Assembly (NCBI GenBank): GCA_050695655.1
Contig: JBOGTU010000175.1
Location: 1-10,335 of the forward strand
Length of the DNA: 10,335 nucleotides
Direction of reading: 5' to 3'
Origin: DATKQD01 sp050695655
GTDB taxonomy: Bacteria; Chloroflexota; JAJPGV01
Shown here: positions 1 to 6,473 of the stretch, piece by piece
Layout of the letters: the number at the start of each line of letters is the position of its first letter
Numbering within the stretch: the first letter of the stretch is position 1
The notes under the pieces: generated by a model
What the model was told of the DNA's origin: nothing
Database searches by the model: none
What the model saw: only the letters and a program-made list of their open reading frames with translations
Made by a program: the position numbers and the translations under genes

Positions 1-8
1 GCTGCAGC

Positions 9-1928
9 ATGTGCGGCATAGCCGGAGCCTGGTACCGAGCGGGCGAGAATGCGAACGTTCTCGCCCGCACCGCGGAGCGCATGATGCTCGCCCTCGCCCA
101 CCGCGGGCCCGACGATCACGGCACGTGGCTGGATGCGCCGGCAGGGCTGGCGCTGGCGCACACGCGGCTGGCCATCGTGGACCTGTCGCCGGCTGGACAC
201 CAGCCCATGATCTCCGCCTCCGGCCGTTACGTCATCAGCTACAACGGCGAAATCTTCAACTTCAAGGAGCTGCGCCACGAGCTGGAGCAGCAGGGCCACG
301 CCTTCCGGAGCAGCTCGGATACGGAAGTCCTCCTGGAGGGCTGTACGGCCTGGGGCCCGCGGCCCACGGTGGAACGCCTCATCGGCCAGTTTGCCTTTGG
401 CCTGTGGGACCGCGAGCAGCGCACGCTGCACCTGGTGCGCGACCGGTTGGGCATCAAGCCCCTGTACTACTCTGCCTCCGGGAGCAGCTGCTTCTTCGCC
501 TCGGAGTTGAAGGCGCTGCGCGCCGCGCCAGGCTTCCCCGCCACCATCGACCCGACCGCGGTGGCCGAGTTCCTGCGCTACGGCTACGTGCCCACACCGC
601 GCAGCGTGTACGCCGCGGCTCGCAAGCTGCCCGCCGGGCACATCCTGTCGATCGATGCTGCCGGCGGCACGACGCTCAGCCGTTACTGGGATGTGGAGCA
701 AGTCGCCACAAGCGGGCAGGCGCATCCGGAGGAACTGGGCGATGCCGAGGTGGTGGACGCGCTGGACAGCCTGCTGCGCGACGCCGTGGGCCGGCGCATG
801 GTGGCCGACGTGCCGCTGGGCGCCTTCCTCTCCGGCGGCATCGACTCTTCCCTGGTGGTGGCGCAGATGCAGGCGCAGTCGAGCCGGCCGGTCCGCACGT
901 TCACCGTCGGCTTCGCTGAGCAAGGGTACGACGAGGCTCCGCAGGCGCGGGCCGTCGCCAGCGAGCTGCGCACTGACCACACTGAGCTGTACGTGTCGCC
1001 AGGCGAGGCCCGCGACGTCATCCCCCACCTGGCGGACTATTACGACGAGCCTTTTGCCGATTCGTCGCAGATTCCCACGTTTCTGGTGTCCCAACTGGCG
1101 CGCCGGCAAGTGACGGTAAGCCTCTCCGGCGATGGGGGCGATGAGCTGTTCGCCGGCTACAACCGCTACTTCTGGGCCACGCGCATCCTGCGGCAATCGC
1201 GGCGCTTCCCCCTCCGCCTGCGGCGGGCCGGCGCCCGCATGATTCAGGCAGTTCCGCCGCGAACCTGGAACGCCCTCGCTCGGCCGGTGGCCGCCCCCCT
1301 GCACGTACCGGCGGTAGGCGACAAGGCGCACAAGGTTGCCGCCATCCTCGCCGAGGACAGCCTGGCCGGCATCTACCGCCGCCTCACCGAGCACTGGGGT
1401 TCTCGGCTCGATATGCTGTCTCCGGGCTGCGATGGGGCGCGCGATATAACTGGCGATTGGCCGCTGCGGGGGGTAGCCGGCATGCAGCTGTGCGACCAGC
1501 TCACCTACCTGCCGGACGACATTCTGGCAAAGGTCGACCGGGCCAGCATGGCTGTGGCACTCGAAGCCCGCGTGCCCCTGCTGGACCATCGTGTGGTGGA
1601 ATTCTCGTGGCGGCTGCCGCCGGAGATGAAGCTTCGCGACGGCCGCGGCAAGTGGGCCTTACGCCAGGTGCTGGCGCGTTATGTGCCCCCAGCCCTCTGG
1701 GAACGCCCCAAGATGGGCTTCGGCGTACCTCTCGGCGCCTGGCTGCGCGGTCCGCTGCGCCCTTGGGCCGAGGACCTGCTGGACGAGCGGCGCATCGCCA
1801 CCGAGGGCATCCTGCGGGCGGCGCCCATCCGCCAGCGCTGGGCCGAGCACCTCGCCGGCGAGCGCAACTGGCACAACGAACTGTGGGACGTGCTGACGTT
1901 CGAAGCCTGGCTTCGCCGCTGGGGGTAG
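9..1928 (+). CDS. asnB: Asparagine synthetase B (glutamine-hydrolysing)
   Basis: This cytosolic enzyme makes asparagine from aspartate, glutamine and ATP. The N-terminal Ntn-hydrolase domain (about residues 2-200) releases ammonia from glutamine, and the C-terminal PP-loop ATPase domain (about 240-635) forms beta-aspartyl-AMP and amidates it. Visible signatures are the nucleophile Cys2 right after Met1 (MCGIAG), HRGPDD at 31-36, RLAIVDLS near 53-60, YNGEIFN at 78-84, SSDTE near 102-106, the PP-loop SGGIDSS at 275-281, and SGDGGDELFAGY further on. Cys2 must be freed by removal of Met1, which fixes the start at this ATG; no good ribosome binding site can be judged because only eight bases precede it. 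At 639 residues the protein has normal length for the larger bacterial AsnB class and is intact. Similar paralogues amidate sugars or peptides in exopolysaccharide or antibiotic clusters, but nothing downstream supports that here. Confidence 0.95.
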   Translation: MCGIAGAWYRAGENANVLARTAERMMLALAHRGPDDHGTWLDAPAGLALAHTRLAIVDLSPAGHQPMISASGRYVISYNGEIFNFKELRHELEQQGHAFRSSSDTEVLLEGCTAWGPRPTVERLIGQFAFGLWDREQRTLHLVRDRLGIKPLYYSASGSSCFFASELKALRAAPGFPATIDPTAVAEFLRYGYVPTPRSVYAAARKLPAGHILSIDAAGGTTLSRYWDVEQVATSGQAHPEELGDAEVVDALDSLLRDAVGRRMVADVPLGAFLSGGIDSSLVVAQMQAQSSRPVRTFTVGFAEQGYDEAPQARAVASELRTDHTELYVSPGEARDVIPHLADYYDEPFADSSQIPTFLVSQLARRQVTVSLSGDGGDELFAGYNRYFWATRILRQSRRFPLRLRRAGARMIQAVPPRTWNALARPVAAPLHVPAVGDKAHKVAAILAEDSLAGIYRRLTEHWGSRLDMLSPGCDGARDITGDWPLRGVAGMQLCDQLTYLPDDILAKVDRASMAVALEARVPLLDHRVVEFSWRLPPEMKLRDGRGKWALRQVLARYVPPALWERPKMGFGVPLGAWLRGPLRPWAEDLLDERRIATEGILRAAPIRQRWAEHLAGERNWHNELWDVLTFEAWLRRWG

Positions 1929-2106
1929 CCGTCCCCTACTGCCGGGAGCACTCCACCACGCCTCCCGCCCACGAACAGATCTTGCAGGCATGGTGCACGT
2001 CAAGGTGCGAGTGTAGGACCAAATCGACTTCCTCTCCCGACTGGGCGAGCACTTGGACTGAGCCGGCAGGGTCCGCACACCTATCACGGCCACACCTGCA
2101 TTGCGA

Positions 2107-2712
2107 TCAGTGGGCCGCGCGCCACTCCTGCACGCGGCGGCGGTAGTCGGCCGGCGCGAGGCGAATGCCCTCGGCGCGGGCGGCTTCCCACACCTCACGT
2201 ACGCCGGGCGCCTGAGGATCCCAGTCCGGCCGGCACTTGGCTGAGATGGCGCGAAAGTCCTGCCGCAGATCCTCCACCGTGGGACGGCCCCAAAACCAGT
2301 AGCCGTTGTATATCTTGTAGATCACCAGCCCCGGCTCCAACAGGAAGGAGTAAGGGATGTAGGGGTTATGGGCTTGGTCCGTGTACTCCACCAGGTCCAG
2401 CTGGCGCTGCCACGTGCGCTCCACATCCGACAGCATGGGAAACGAGGCTCCCAGTGCCTTCTTGGTTTCGGCCACGGTCGCCACGGGATCGACGGACACG
2501 GCCACCAGCTTGGTGTAGGCTACCGCTGTTTCGCGCTGGAGCTCAACGAGCCCCTCCAGCTGCCGCTGGCACTTAGGTCAAAACTGGCCGCGATAGAAAA
2601 CCAGCGCCAGCGGATCGTTCTTTTGGATATCGGAGAGGCGCGTCGGAACGCCCTCGGAATCCGGCAGATCAATGTCCGGGAAGGTCGCGCCGACAACCAG
2701 GCTGGCATTCAC
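2107..2712 (-). CDS. Redoxin (peroxiredoxin-like, AhpC/TSA fold), probable selenoprotein with UxxC centre
   Basis: This is a thioredoxin-fold redoxin of about 201 residues if the in-frame TGA at codon 45 is read as selenocysteine. Family signs on both sides of the TGA are in the same frame: VGATFPDIDLPDSEG (residues 7-21), LVFYRGQF (37-44), then U-PKC (45-48), VAVSVDP (70-76), FPMLSDVE, and a PYIPYSFLLEPG segment matching the cis-Pro region. Relatives carry FYRGxxCPxC, so the TGA replaces exactly the catalytic cysteine while the second cysteine (Cys48) remains. I chose the GTG start at 2712 because AGAGGAG lies at 2721-2727, eight bases upstream; an ATG at 2793 would overlap the VOC gene by 41 bases. 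The gene follows the VOC gene by 40 bases. The normal stop is also TGA. Expected role: peroxide or thiol-disulfide reductant. Alternative: a pseudogene or a sequencing error at one base. The redoxin family is certain; Sec decoding is likely. Confidence 0.85.
2535..2560 (-). promoter_or_regulatory. Candidate bacterial SECIS hairpin within the redoxin coding region
   Basis: On the minus strand, GCTGGAG (2554-2560) pairs perfectly with CTCCAGC (2535-2541). Inside that stem CTC pairs with GAG around a three-base apical loop GTT (2545-2547), leaving GGG as a 5' side bulge. An alternative register pairs GGGGCTC with GAGCTCC (7 bp, one G-U) around the same loop. The loop starts 30 bases after the TGA and has G as its first base. 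Bacterial SECIS elements known from formate dehydrogenase and other selenoprotein genes lie immediately after the UGA within the coding region, with a guanosine at the start of the apical loop for SelB binding. Function is inferred; high GC makes chance hairpins more common. Confidence 0.65.
2578..2580 (-). other. In-frame TGA, probable selenocysteine codon
   Basis: Read on the minus strand this codon is TGA, followed by CCT AAG TGC (Pro-Lys-Cys). It is the only stop codon in an otherwise continuous redoxin frame from 2793 to 2107. It falls at the position of the peroxidatic or redox-active cysteine of the FYRGxxCPxC motif. Cys codons (TGT/TGC) differ from TGA by one base, so a chance mutation is possible, but placement at this one residue, the retained partner cysteine three residues on, and the hairpin just downstream favour Sec insertion. 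Confidence 0.75.
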
Positions 2713-2720
2713 CGCGTGCT

Positions 2721-2727
2721 CTCCTCT
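2721..2727 (-). promoter_or_regulatory. Ribosome binding site deciding the GTG start of the redoxin
   Basis: AGAGGAG on the minus strand, with GGAG ending eight bases before the GTG at 2710-2712. It supports GTG over the upstream in-frame ATG at 2793, which lies inside the VOC gene. An ATG overlapping the GTG at 2706-2708 is in another frame and leads to a short non-family peptide. Confidence 0.6.
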
Positions 2728-2752
2728 TTCGATGGGGCCGATTTCGCCGATT

Positions 2753-3274
2753 TCAATGGGGCCGGATGGTGTTGTTGGGTGAGTGGTCGCCACCCAGCCA
2801 GCGCTTGAGCTCGTCGTGTGCGATGCCGGCCTGCCAGGCGTTGATCTCGTTCAGGTTGGCCGCGTCCACAGTGAACTCCAGCGACAGGTTGTTCGGGTCC
2901 TTGACGTAGAGCGAGGTGCAGTAGCCGTGATCGATCACCATCGGCTTGTGGCCGGCTGCTTCCAGCCGCTCCTTGATGCCGTGCTGGGTGGCGCTGTCGC
3001 ACTCCATGGCCAGGTGGCCGGGCGAGCTCAGCTCAATGGGATTGGTGTCCTGGTCGGCGTGCTGGAAGAAGGCCAGCGCGCCACCATCGCCCAGGGTGAA
3101 GAAGGTGTGCACGTACTCGTGGCTGGGGCCCGCGCCGTCGTTCCGCGTTTCGGCCCAGGTGGCCGCCAGGGGCAGGCCGATCAACTCCTCATAGAAGCGG
3201 CGCGTCTCCTCCTGGTCGCGCGTCACCCAGGCGGCGTGGTGCAGGCGGTTCGGAATCTTCACCTTCAAAGCCAT
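2753..3274 (-). CDS. VOC superfamily protein (glyoxalase / extradiol dioxygenase fold)
   Basis: A 173-residue cytosolic protein with two beta-alpha-beta-beta-beta modules, the usual length for a two-module VOC protein. The first module opens with LHHAAWVTRDQEETRRFYEE (11-30), typical of the strand and helix that start such domains. The second opens near SPGHLAMECDS (84-93) and ends with the signature TSLYVKDPNNLSLEF (120-134). Candidate metal ligands are His12 or His13, His87 and Glu133, the His-His-Glu pattern of divalent-metal VOC enzymes. The ATG at 3274 is chosen because GAGGGAG precedes it at short spacing; a 38-residue upstream extension would run into the peptidase gene and lacks family similarity. 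The substrate cannot be read from sequence; ring-cleaving dioxygenase, glyoxalase-like isomerase or thiol-transfer resistance enzyme are all possible. It lies 49 bases after the peptidase and 40 bases before the redoxin, with which it probably shares a transcript. Confidence 0.85.
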   Translation of the reverse strand: MALKVKIPNRLHHAAWVTRDQEETRRFYEELIGLPLAATWAETRNDGAGPSHEYVHTFFTLGDGGALAFFQHADQDTNPIELSSPGHLAMECDSATQHGIKERLEAAGHKPMVIDHGYCTSLYVKDPNNLSLEFTVDAANLNEINAWQAGIAHDELKRWLGGDHSPNNTIRPH

Positions 3275-3309
3275 GGCACTCCCTCGTTCTTCGCGTCTCG
3301 AATGGGCGC

Positions 3310-3322
3310 GAGTGTAGCACTC
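3310..3322. repeat. 13-bp palindrome between peptidase and VOC genes
   Basis: GAGTG TAG CACTC is an exact 5-bp inverted repeat with a three-base centre, one base beyond the peptidase stop codon. It may be a small operator for the VOC-redoxin pair or a weak hairpin reducing read-through from the peptidase. No U-tract follows on the minus strand, so a classical intrinsic terminator is unlikely. It is short enough to be chance. Confidence 0.3.
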
Positions 3323-3323
3323 C

Positions 3324-4604
3324 TCAGCTCTGGCTGAAGGTGATGCGGAGCCCGCTGCCGCCCACGGAAAGGCCGCTACCAGGGCCAAGAGGGAAGGTGG
3401 GAAGGGCCGGCATGCTCGGCGCGGTGGCGAAGCCCTGGGCTGGCGCGCTCGGCGTCGCGGAGCGAGTCACCGTGAAGGCGGAGCCATTGGACGCCAGCGC
3501 AGAGGTGCTGGCCAGCGTATCACCCGTGGCCGCGATCATGGTGATGGGCTCCGCGCCCGCCTGGGCGATGCTCACGCCCTGGCCGTTCCTCACAGCGCTG
3601 GCACCGCTGAAGGTCACGCTGCCGAACCCATCCAGTGGCACCAGGCCACGGATGTTGCTGGGCGCTTCCTCCACCCACTCGGCGGAGGAGTTGCTGGAGT
3701 CGTAGGCCACGGCCTGCTGCCAGCTCTGCCCAGTGGTGTTGTTGGCGATGTTCACCAGCCATTCGCGCGCGCTTTGCTGTGTGATGGACACGCTCACAGA
3801 GTCGCCCGGATGCACCGCCAGCGGCACCGGCTCCGATACGTGCGGCAGCGTCTCTACCCAGGCGTCGTAGCTCACCTGACCGGGGCCGGTGAGCGTCTCC
3901 TCCGTTCCGGCCTGGATGAGGTCACGCGTGGTTACCCCGCCAATGCCCACCCAGGCGGCATCCGCTCCGGAGGCGCTGGCGCTGGGTTGCGGCACTGTCC
4001 AGGTGCCCTTCACCGCGCTGTAGGTGCCGCCGGTGGCTTCGTAACCGGCCCAGTTAAGCGATTGTCGGGGGCCGGGGGGTGTTGCTGCCTGGCCCGGAAC
4101 AGGCTGCTCCACCTGCGAGCCGGGGTGCGCATCGGCGGCGATTTTCCAGCTGCCATTCTGCTGCACCAGGTTGTACACATTGGGATCCGTCGACTGGTCG
4201 AATGACCCATCGGAATAGGTGGTCTGCCAGGTCTCGTCCGTGAGCGCCCGTGCCTTGCCGGCGGGGGTCACGCGCACGGCGCCCCAGGTGAGATGAGTGA
4301 GGCTGATGGCCGTGACTCCACTGTTCTCCAGATCGCGGTTGATCTGCACCAGTTGGGCGTAATAGTCGGTGGTGGCTGTGTCCTGCATGACGCTGGGGTC
4401 GTTCTGGTTCAGGGCCTGCGCCTGCTCCTGGTTGGCCTTCTGAATCACCGCCTGGATGGCGGATGTGGCGCTGCTGTCACCCGCCATCCGGTAGGGGCCC
4501 GGCGCGGCAGCAGCCGCCGCCGGGCTGGCCGCGAGCGGAAAGGTCAGGAGGATTGGCCCCAGGGAGATCGCCAGGAATCGAGCCACGCGCTTCTTCATCA
4601 TCAT
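3324..4604 (-). CDS. Secreted glutamic endopeptidase (G1/eqolisin family) with N-terminal NTF2-like domain
   Basis: A 426-residue exported protease. Residues 1-34 form a signal peptide: MMMKKRVARF, a hydrophobic core LAISLGPILLTFPLA, then an alanine-rich cleavage zone. Residues about 45-162 resemble a SnoaL/NTF2-like domain (helix rich in Q/A/N, then strands ending in YNLVQQNGSWKIAADAHP). After a Pro/Gly/Gln linker (163-181) the G1 domain begins with LNWAGYEATGG (183-193), followed by GTWTVPQ, AAWVGIGG (216-223), DLIQAGTEE (228-236) and AEWVEEAP (308-315). By comparison with scytalidoglutamic peptidase the catalytic pair is Gln231 and Glu309. After the beta-sandwich (about 385) comes a low-complexity Pro/Ser/Gly tail. 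Three ATG codons in a row (4604, 4601, 4598) leave the exact start open; the only purine-rich site, AGAAG, suits the second or third. G1 enzymes cleave proteins at acidic pH, so an extracellular scavenging role is likely. Confidence 0.9.
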   Translation of the reverse strand: MMMKKRVARFLAISLGPILLTFPLAASPAAAAAAPGPYRMAGDSSATSAIQAVIQKANQEQAQALNQNDPSVMQDTATTDYYAQLVQINRDLENSGVTAISLTHLTWGAVRVTPAGKARALTDETWQTTYSDGSFDQSTDPNVYNLVQQNGSWKIAADAHPGSQVEQPVPGQAATPPGPRQSLNWAGYEATGGTYSAVKGTWTVPQPSASASGADAAWVGIGGVTTRDLIQAGTEETLTGPGQVSYDAWVETLPHVSEPVPLAVHPGDSVSVSITQQSAREWLVNIANNTTGQSWQQAVAYDSSNSSAEWVEEAPSNIRGLVPLDGFGSVTFSGASAVRNGQGVSIAQAGAEPITMIAATGDTLASTSALASNGSAFTVTRSATPSAPAQGFATAPSMPALPTFPLGPGSGLSVGGSGLRITFSQS

Positions 4605-4617
4605 CGTCTTCTGCTGC

Positions 4618-4668
4618 TTTCAGCCTTCGCCATCCACTCTATCCCCGCTTCCTGAGAGAAGGCTGAGA
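4618..4668 (-). promoter_or_regulatory. Possible promoter/operator region of the peptidase gene
   Basis: In the 101 bases between the kinase stop and the peptidase start, two repeat structures overlap. CTGAGAG occurs twice (4652-4658 and 4663-4669, plus-strand reading) with an exact 11-base period, one helical turn. An inverted repeat, TTTCAGCCTTC at 4618-4628 against GAAGGCTGAGA at 4658-4668 (10 of 11 Watson-Crick, one G-U as RNA), encloses a minus-strand TAGAGT at 4636-4641 that could be a -10 box. The layout resembles regulator sites placed just upstream of a -10 box. No clear -35 box is seen, and the assignment is speculative. Confidence 0.35.
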
Positions 4669-4705
4669 GGGCACGCTGGCGAGGCCATTCACCATCGCAC
4701 TGAGC

Positions 4706-6424
4706 TCAAAGCGAGGGGGCCGGCTGCCGCGCCAGCGGCACCGCCGCGCTGATGCGTGTGCCCTGCCCCAGGGCACTCTGCAGCCGCAGCGTGCCGCCCA
4801 GCTGCTCCACCCGGGCAGCCATGCCGCTCAACCCGAAGCCATCGCTCGGCGCGGCGCTGTCAAACCCGCGGCCATCGTCCTCAATGCTTAATCCCAGCAC
4901 GCCATCGGCCACATCGAGCCGGATGTTGAGCACGCGCGCCTGCGCATGTTTCACGGCATTGGTGAGCGCCTCTTCGACCACTCGGTACAGGGCCAGCCGT
5001 ACGTTCTCATCCAGCTGCTCACTGCCCACTACGTCCAGCTGGCGCAGCTCCTCGTTGGTGCTGATGGTCACGTCCAGGGTGCCAAAGAAGCGGTCCGCCA
5101 GTTCCCGGACGGCGGCCACCAGCCCGAAGCGAATGATGGCCGGGTGCAGCAGGTGGCTGATGTTGCGCACGTCGCCATCGGACACGCGCTCCAGGCCCTC
5201 GCGGATGGCGGCCAGCTCGGCCGTGGCCTCGGCGTCCGCCCCCCAGCGGTCCTCCACATCGCGCAGGCGCATCCACAGCGCCAGCAGCTTGGATTGCACG
5301 CTTCCGTGCAGCATCTCCGCCAGGGCGCGGCGCACGTGCTCCTCGGCGGCAATCACCTGCTGGCGCGATCGCTCCAGCGCCAGCACCAGCTCGTTATCCG
5401 TGACATCGTGCAGCACAATGGCTGTGCCGCGGCTGAGCTGGCCTCCGCCGCGCAATGGCCGCGCCTGAACTTCGAACGCGTGGCGCCTGCCGCCGATGTC
5501 ATGCAGATAGTGACGGGGCAGGTCCGGTTCCTGCGCTACACCCAGAGCAAGCGCCAGGTCCGGCAGCGCGGCCCGCGGCGGCAGGCCATACACGTTGCCG
5601 GGCCCGGCAATGGCTCTGGCAGCGCGGTTCAGGTAGACGACCCGGCCCTGCGTATCGAGGATGATGACTATGTCCGCCAGCGAGTCCATCACCAGGCTGT
5701 GCGCCACCGGGAGCACATCCAGCAGGTGGTCGCCGAACAGGGCCCAGGCCACCACCACGGCGAAGATGGCCAGGCCTGGGCCAAACAGATCCACCTGCCG
5801 CAGGGGGCTGTGCCCCGCGTAGAAGAGGAAGTTCAGCAGGCCCGGGATGGCAGCCAGTGTCAACGGGAGGATCTGGCGGCGGTACAGCCCGCGGTTCGCC
5901 ACGGCCACGCCAATAAGCACGCCTCGCGCCGCGATTCCGGCGGCGATGTCGAACGCCGCGGTGGCGTACTCGGCCCAGTTATGCTGGGTTGCCAGCGTGG
6001 GGAAGGGTGTGGATGTATCCAGCCGAACCGAGACCCAGAACTGGTGCAGCCAGGGGTCGGTCCAAAAGGCCACCACGCACAGCACTGGCAGAATCGCCAG
6101 CACTTGGAGCCCACGCCGTGCCCGGCGCCGATCCTGAAAAGCATATTCCACGCTGAACCAGACAAAGGCGTACACGGCCACCTGGACGGTGGCGAAGAAC
6201 AAGTAGGTCAGCACCAGCTTGGGTGGGAGCGTGCTCGGCAAAAAGCTGAGCGCCTGGAGGAGGCAGGTGATGGACGCGGCGGTGGTGCCGACGATGAAAG
6301 CGACGGCCCCAGGCGCGCCACGGTTGCGCTGCATGACCACAGCCAGCAGCGCCAGGATGGCCGCGGCCAGGATGTCCGCGGCGAAAAGTGGAGCCGCGTG
6401 GATGTTCACGAAGGTGCCGAGCAT
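4706..6424 (-). CDS. Membrane sensor histidine kinase (7TM - PAS - NarL/HisKA_3-like - HATPase)
   Basis: A 572-residue sensor kinase. Residues about 8-235 hold roughly seven hydrophobic segments matching the N-terminal 7TM module of histidine kinases, closing with the typical AWALFGDHLLDVLPVAHSLV (226-245). A PAS domain follows (about 246-345: DSLADIVIILDTQGRVVYLN ... VLHDVTDNE), then a helical stretch leading to the phosphoacceptor region around His373 (AEMLHGSVQSKLLAL). The ATP-binding domain shows the N-box EEALTNAVKHA (484-494), DDGRGFD (516-522), GFGLSGMAARVEQLGG (529-544) and GQGTRISAAVPL. This organisation is of the NarX/DesK type, whose partners are LuxR-type response regulators, but no regulator gene lies within the window. 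The residue after the phosphoacceptor His is Gly rather than the usual acidic Asp/Glu. The signal is unknown. No convincing ribosome binding site precedes the ATG at 6424; it is kept because it starts just before the first hydrophobic segment. Confidence 0.9.
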   Translation of the reverse strand: MLGTFVNIHAAPLFAADILAAAILALLAVVMQRNRGAPGAVAFIVGTTAASITCLLQALSFLPSTLPPKLVLTYLFFATVQVAVYAFVWFSVEYAFQDRRRARRGLQVLAILPVLCVVAFWTDPWLHQFWVSVRLDTSTPFPTLATQHNWAEYATAAFDIAAGIAARGVLIGVAVANRGLYRRQILPLTLAAIPGLLNFLFYAGHSPLRQVDLFGPGLAIFAVVVAWALFGDHLLDVLPVAHSLVMDSLADIVIILDTQGRVVYLNRAARAIAGPGNVYGLPPRAALPDLALALGVAQEPDLPRHYLHDIGGRRHAFEVQARPLRGGGQLSRGTAIVLHDVTDNELVLALERSRQQVIAAEEHVRRALAEMLHGSVQSKLLALWMRLRDVEDRWGADAEATAELAAIREGLERVSDGDVRNISHLLHPAIIRFGLVAAVRELADRFFGTLDVTISTNEELRQLDVVGSEQLDENVRLALYRVVEEALTNAVKHAQARVLNIRLDVADGVLGLSIEDDGRGFDSAAPSDGFGLSGMAARVEQLGGTLRLQSALGQGTRISAAVPLARQPAPSL

Positions 6425-6461
6425 ACCAGATCGAGCGGGCGAGACGCGTGTCTGGGCTCAC

Positions 6462-6467
6462 TATCCT
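6462..6467 (+). promoter_or_regulatory. Possible -10 box for leaderless transcript of the DinB-fold gene
   Basis: TATCCT lies so that a transcript starting about seven bases later would begin at or next to the A of the ATG at 6474. The absence of a ribosome binding site before that ATG fits a leaderless mRNA, which is common in high-GC Gram-positive-related phyla. No clear -35 box is visible. Confidence 0.3.
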
Positions 6468-6473
6468 TTGAGC

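Noticed and set aside
1991..2062. Short plus-strand frame beginning MVHVKVRV, interrupted by TAG, then DQIDFLSRLGEHLD
   Set aside because: The peptide after the TAG looks protein-like, but the frame is too short, has two stops and no recognisable relative. It could be a gene remnant; the 178-base gap otherwise shows no clear terminator.
2107..2712. Redoxin as a simple pseudogene, or TGA reassigned to tryptophan genome-wide
   Set aside because: No other frameshift or stop is present, and the TGA falls on the catalytic Cys with a SECIS-like hairpin after it. Several neighbouring genes end in TGA at sensible positions, against reassignment. Pseudogene or base error remains the fallback.
2753..3388. 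Longer 211-residue version of the VOC protein
   Set aside because: The extra 38 residues overlap the end of the peptidase gene and do not resemble a VOC N-terminus; the ATG at 3274 has a good ribosome binding site.
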